Source: Craterostigma plantagineum
Taxonomy: Eukaryota > Streptophyta > Magnoliopsida > Lamiales > Linderniaceae
NCBI GenBank assembly: GCA_027422505.1
Contig: JAPQWV010000017.1
Coordinates: 14,633,501 to 14,697,500 of the forward strand
Length of the DNA: 64,000 nucleotides
Reading direction: 5' to 3'
Shown here piece after piece: positions 62,947-64,000 of this stretch; within the stretch, counting starts at the first letter, position 1, and the number at the start of each line of letters is the position of its first letter. The position numbers and the translations under genes are program-made. The notes beneath the pieces were generated by a model. It was given only the letters and a program-made list of their open reading frames with translations. It ran no database searches and was not told where the DNA came from.

Positions 62947-63862
62947 TGAAGGGGGTCCCGTACTAATGGATATAAAACACACTAAGTTGTAAACAGATGT
63001 TGGACGTGATATTGGGCTAACACTCATACTCACTTAGAAACGCACAGCAGAAATGTTGATAACTTAGTGATAAAACGAAACGAACACAAGAGATGATTTT
63101 CTGCAGCAAGTCAAATAACTTGCTGCGTGCCTCAAGGCGCAAAACTCCACTATAAAGATGGATTACAAACTATCATAAAGGATAGTCAAAAACACGTCTA
63201 GCAGAACCAACGAATCAAAAAGGATTCTGCAAACTACAAGATCTTTCGACCTTTGAAAAACTAGACTAAAAGACAACTCTCGCAATATGTAAAACTCGCT
63301 CAAACTCGATATGTGTTTCACTCATAGTTTTCGCTCAATATGTCACTCAAAGTTACTCCTTGAAAGCTCTCTCGAAAATCGTCCTTTGCAGCTCGAAAAT
63401 CACTTTTATTTAAAGTCTTGGCTCCATCTTGAATTGATAAAAGATCCTTTGAATATCTCTTTGAAGATCTCTCTAAATATAGTATATATTTAGTTCGACT
63501 CTTCTCACATAAATGGTCGATCATTTATCTTCTATTTTGGTAACAGATTGATTTATTCTCCTTTGATATTCAGATCTTCTAATCTTGGTAGTCGCTTGAC
63601 TAATTCTCTTTTGATCTTCAAATCTTCTATTTAAGGTAAGTGCGCTTCCCAAATTCGTTCAAGCAGCTCCACATGTTTCCCACACGGTTTGATCCATTCT
63701 CTATCCTTATATAAGTCATGCACATCACTAAAAATAGCCAAGATACGGATTAAACAAGTGTTGGGCATGAAAGATAAAACTGAGAAAGAGACATTCTCGG
63801 CCAACAAATGTTGGCTAGAATATTACCCTAACATTGCCAATGTTGAAGACTCAACATCAACA
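62947..63862 (-). repeat. Element D 5' LTR (right, 916 bp)
   Basis: On the minus strand starts TGTTGATGTTGAG. Contains GCCAACAAATGTTGGC and AACATTGCCAATGTT palindromes near 63810-63845. The partner is 36838-37745. Confidence 0.92.
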
Positions 63863-64000
63863 GACATTGTCGGCCCATTCCCTCGAGGAAAGGCGCAAAA
63901 GAAGTTCATTATTGTAGCAGTCGACTACTTCAGCAAATGGATTGAAGCCAAGGCAGTGGCGCGAATAGACGAAGAAAAGGTGATTGAGTTCCTGTGGAAA
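63863..64000 (+). pseudogene. pol: Element E integrase core, continuation after D
   Basis: Starts with the second GACAT copy and reads DIVGPFPRGKAQKKFIIVAV and DYFSKWIEAKAVARIDEEKV, the gypsy integrase core directly after the first catalytic Asp. Open to the window edge; the rest lies outside. Confidence 0.88.

Larger units (their letters stand above)
36838..63862 (-). mobile_element. Element D: Sirevirus Ty1/copia, minus strand, interrupted by B
   Basis: Two LTRs of about 0.9 kb (36838-37745 and 62947-63862) flank gag, protease, integrase, reverse transcriptase and RNase H on the minus strand. GACAT target sites are at both ends. Removing B and one GCATT leaves about 8.5 kb. WYFDSGCSRHMTG, HMDLMGPMEVDSIGG and CFVSEIEPKNVLEAL are typical of the SIRE lineage. 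There is no third ORF. Frameshifts and stops in gag, integrase and RNase H make it inactive. Confidence 0.9.

Overview
The window is nuclear repeat DNA from a flowering plant, probably a eudicot. I cannot name the species. There is no bacterial gene organisation and I see no convincing host gene. Nearly all of the 64 kb is LTR retrotransposons inserted into one another, plus one end of a CACTA DNA transposon. Initiator-Met-type primer binding sites (TGGTATCAGAGC), plant-type Ty1/copia and Ty3/gypsy polyproteins, and perfect 5-bp target-site duplications (TSDs) fix the layout. I use these labels: F (copia, Angela/Tork-like, minus strand), T1 (Tekay-type chromovirus, plus), G (gypsy gag relic, minus), A and B (Sirevirus-like copia with an extra third ORF, plus), C (gag-only gypsy, plus), D (Sirevirus, minus), E (Tat-lineage gypsy, plus).

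Layout. 1-2532 and 12226-12248 belong to F, whose LTR is split by T1 (2533-12220, TSD TATAG). 12249-15767 holds a minus-strand gypsy gag relic (G) with two minisatellites and an unassigned segment. 15768-17313 starts with a CACTA terminus and a minus-strand ORF that may belong to it. A occupies 17314-31126 (TSD AGGCA). E runs from about 31.2 kb to 36837 and resumes at 63863. It is split by D (36838-63862, TSD GACAT), which is split by B (40823-59333, TSD GCATT), which is split by C (44984-50630, TSD CGCTT). This is a four-level nest, and its insertion order is fixed by the TSDs.

The most interesting content is in A and B. Both have very short LTRs (about 300 bp) around 13 kb of internal sequence. 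Downstream of pol, each carries a long extra ORF (about 1.1 kb codons in B) that does not look like an envelope protein. Upstream of this ORF both elements have a possible 57-nt intron of identical length and a splice-acceptor-like TGCAG exactly 10 nt before the ATG. Both also carry dense arrays of short CG-centred palindromes on both sides of gag-pol: TTCG-CGAA in A, and TTTCG-NN-CGAAA with a variable centre in B. C is a very young gag-only element (LTRs apparently identical except for one base). It keeps the last codons of a chromovirus pol and shares LTR hairpins with T1, so it is probably a parasite of a Tekay-type element.

All pol genes seen carry frameshifts, stops or deletions. C gag and most of the B third ORF are the most intact reading frames.
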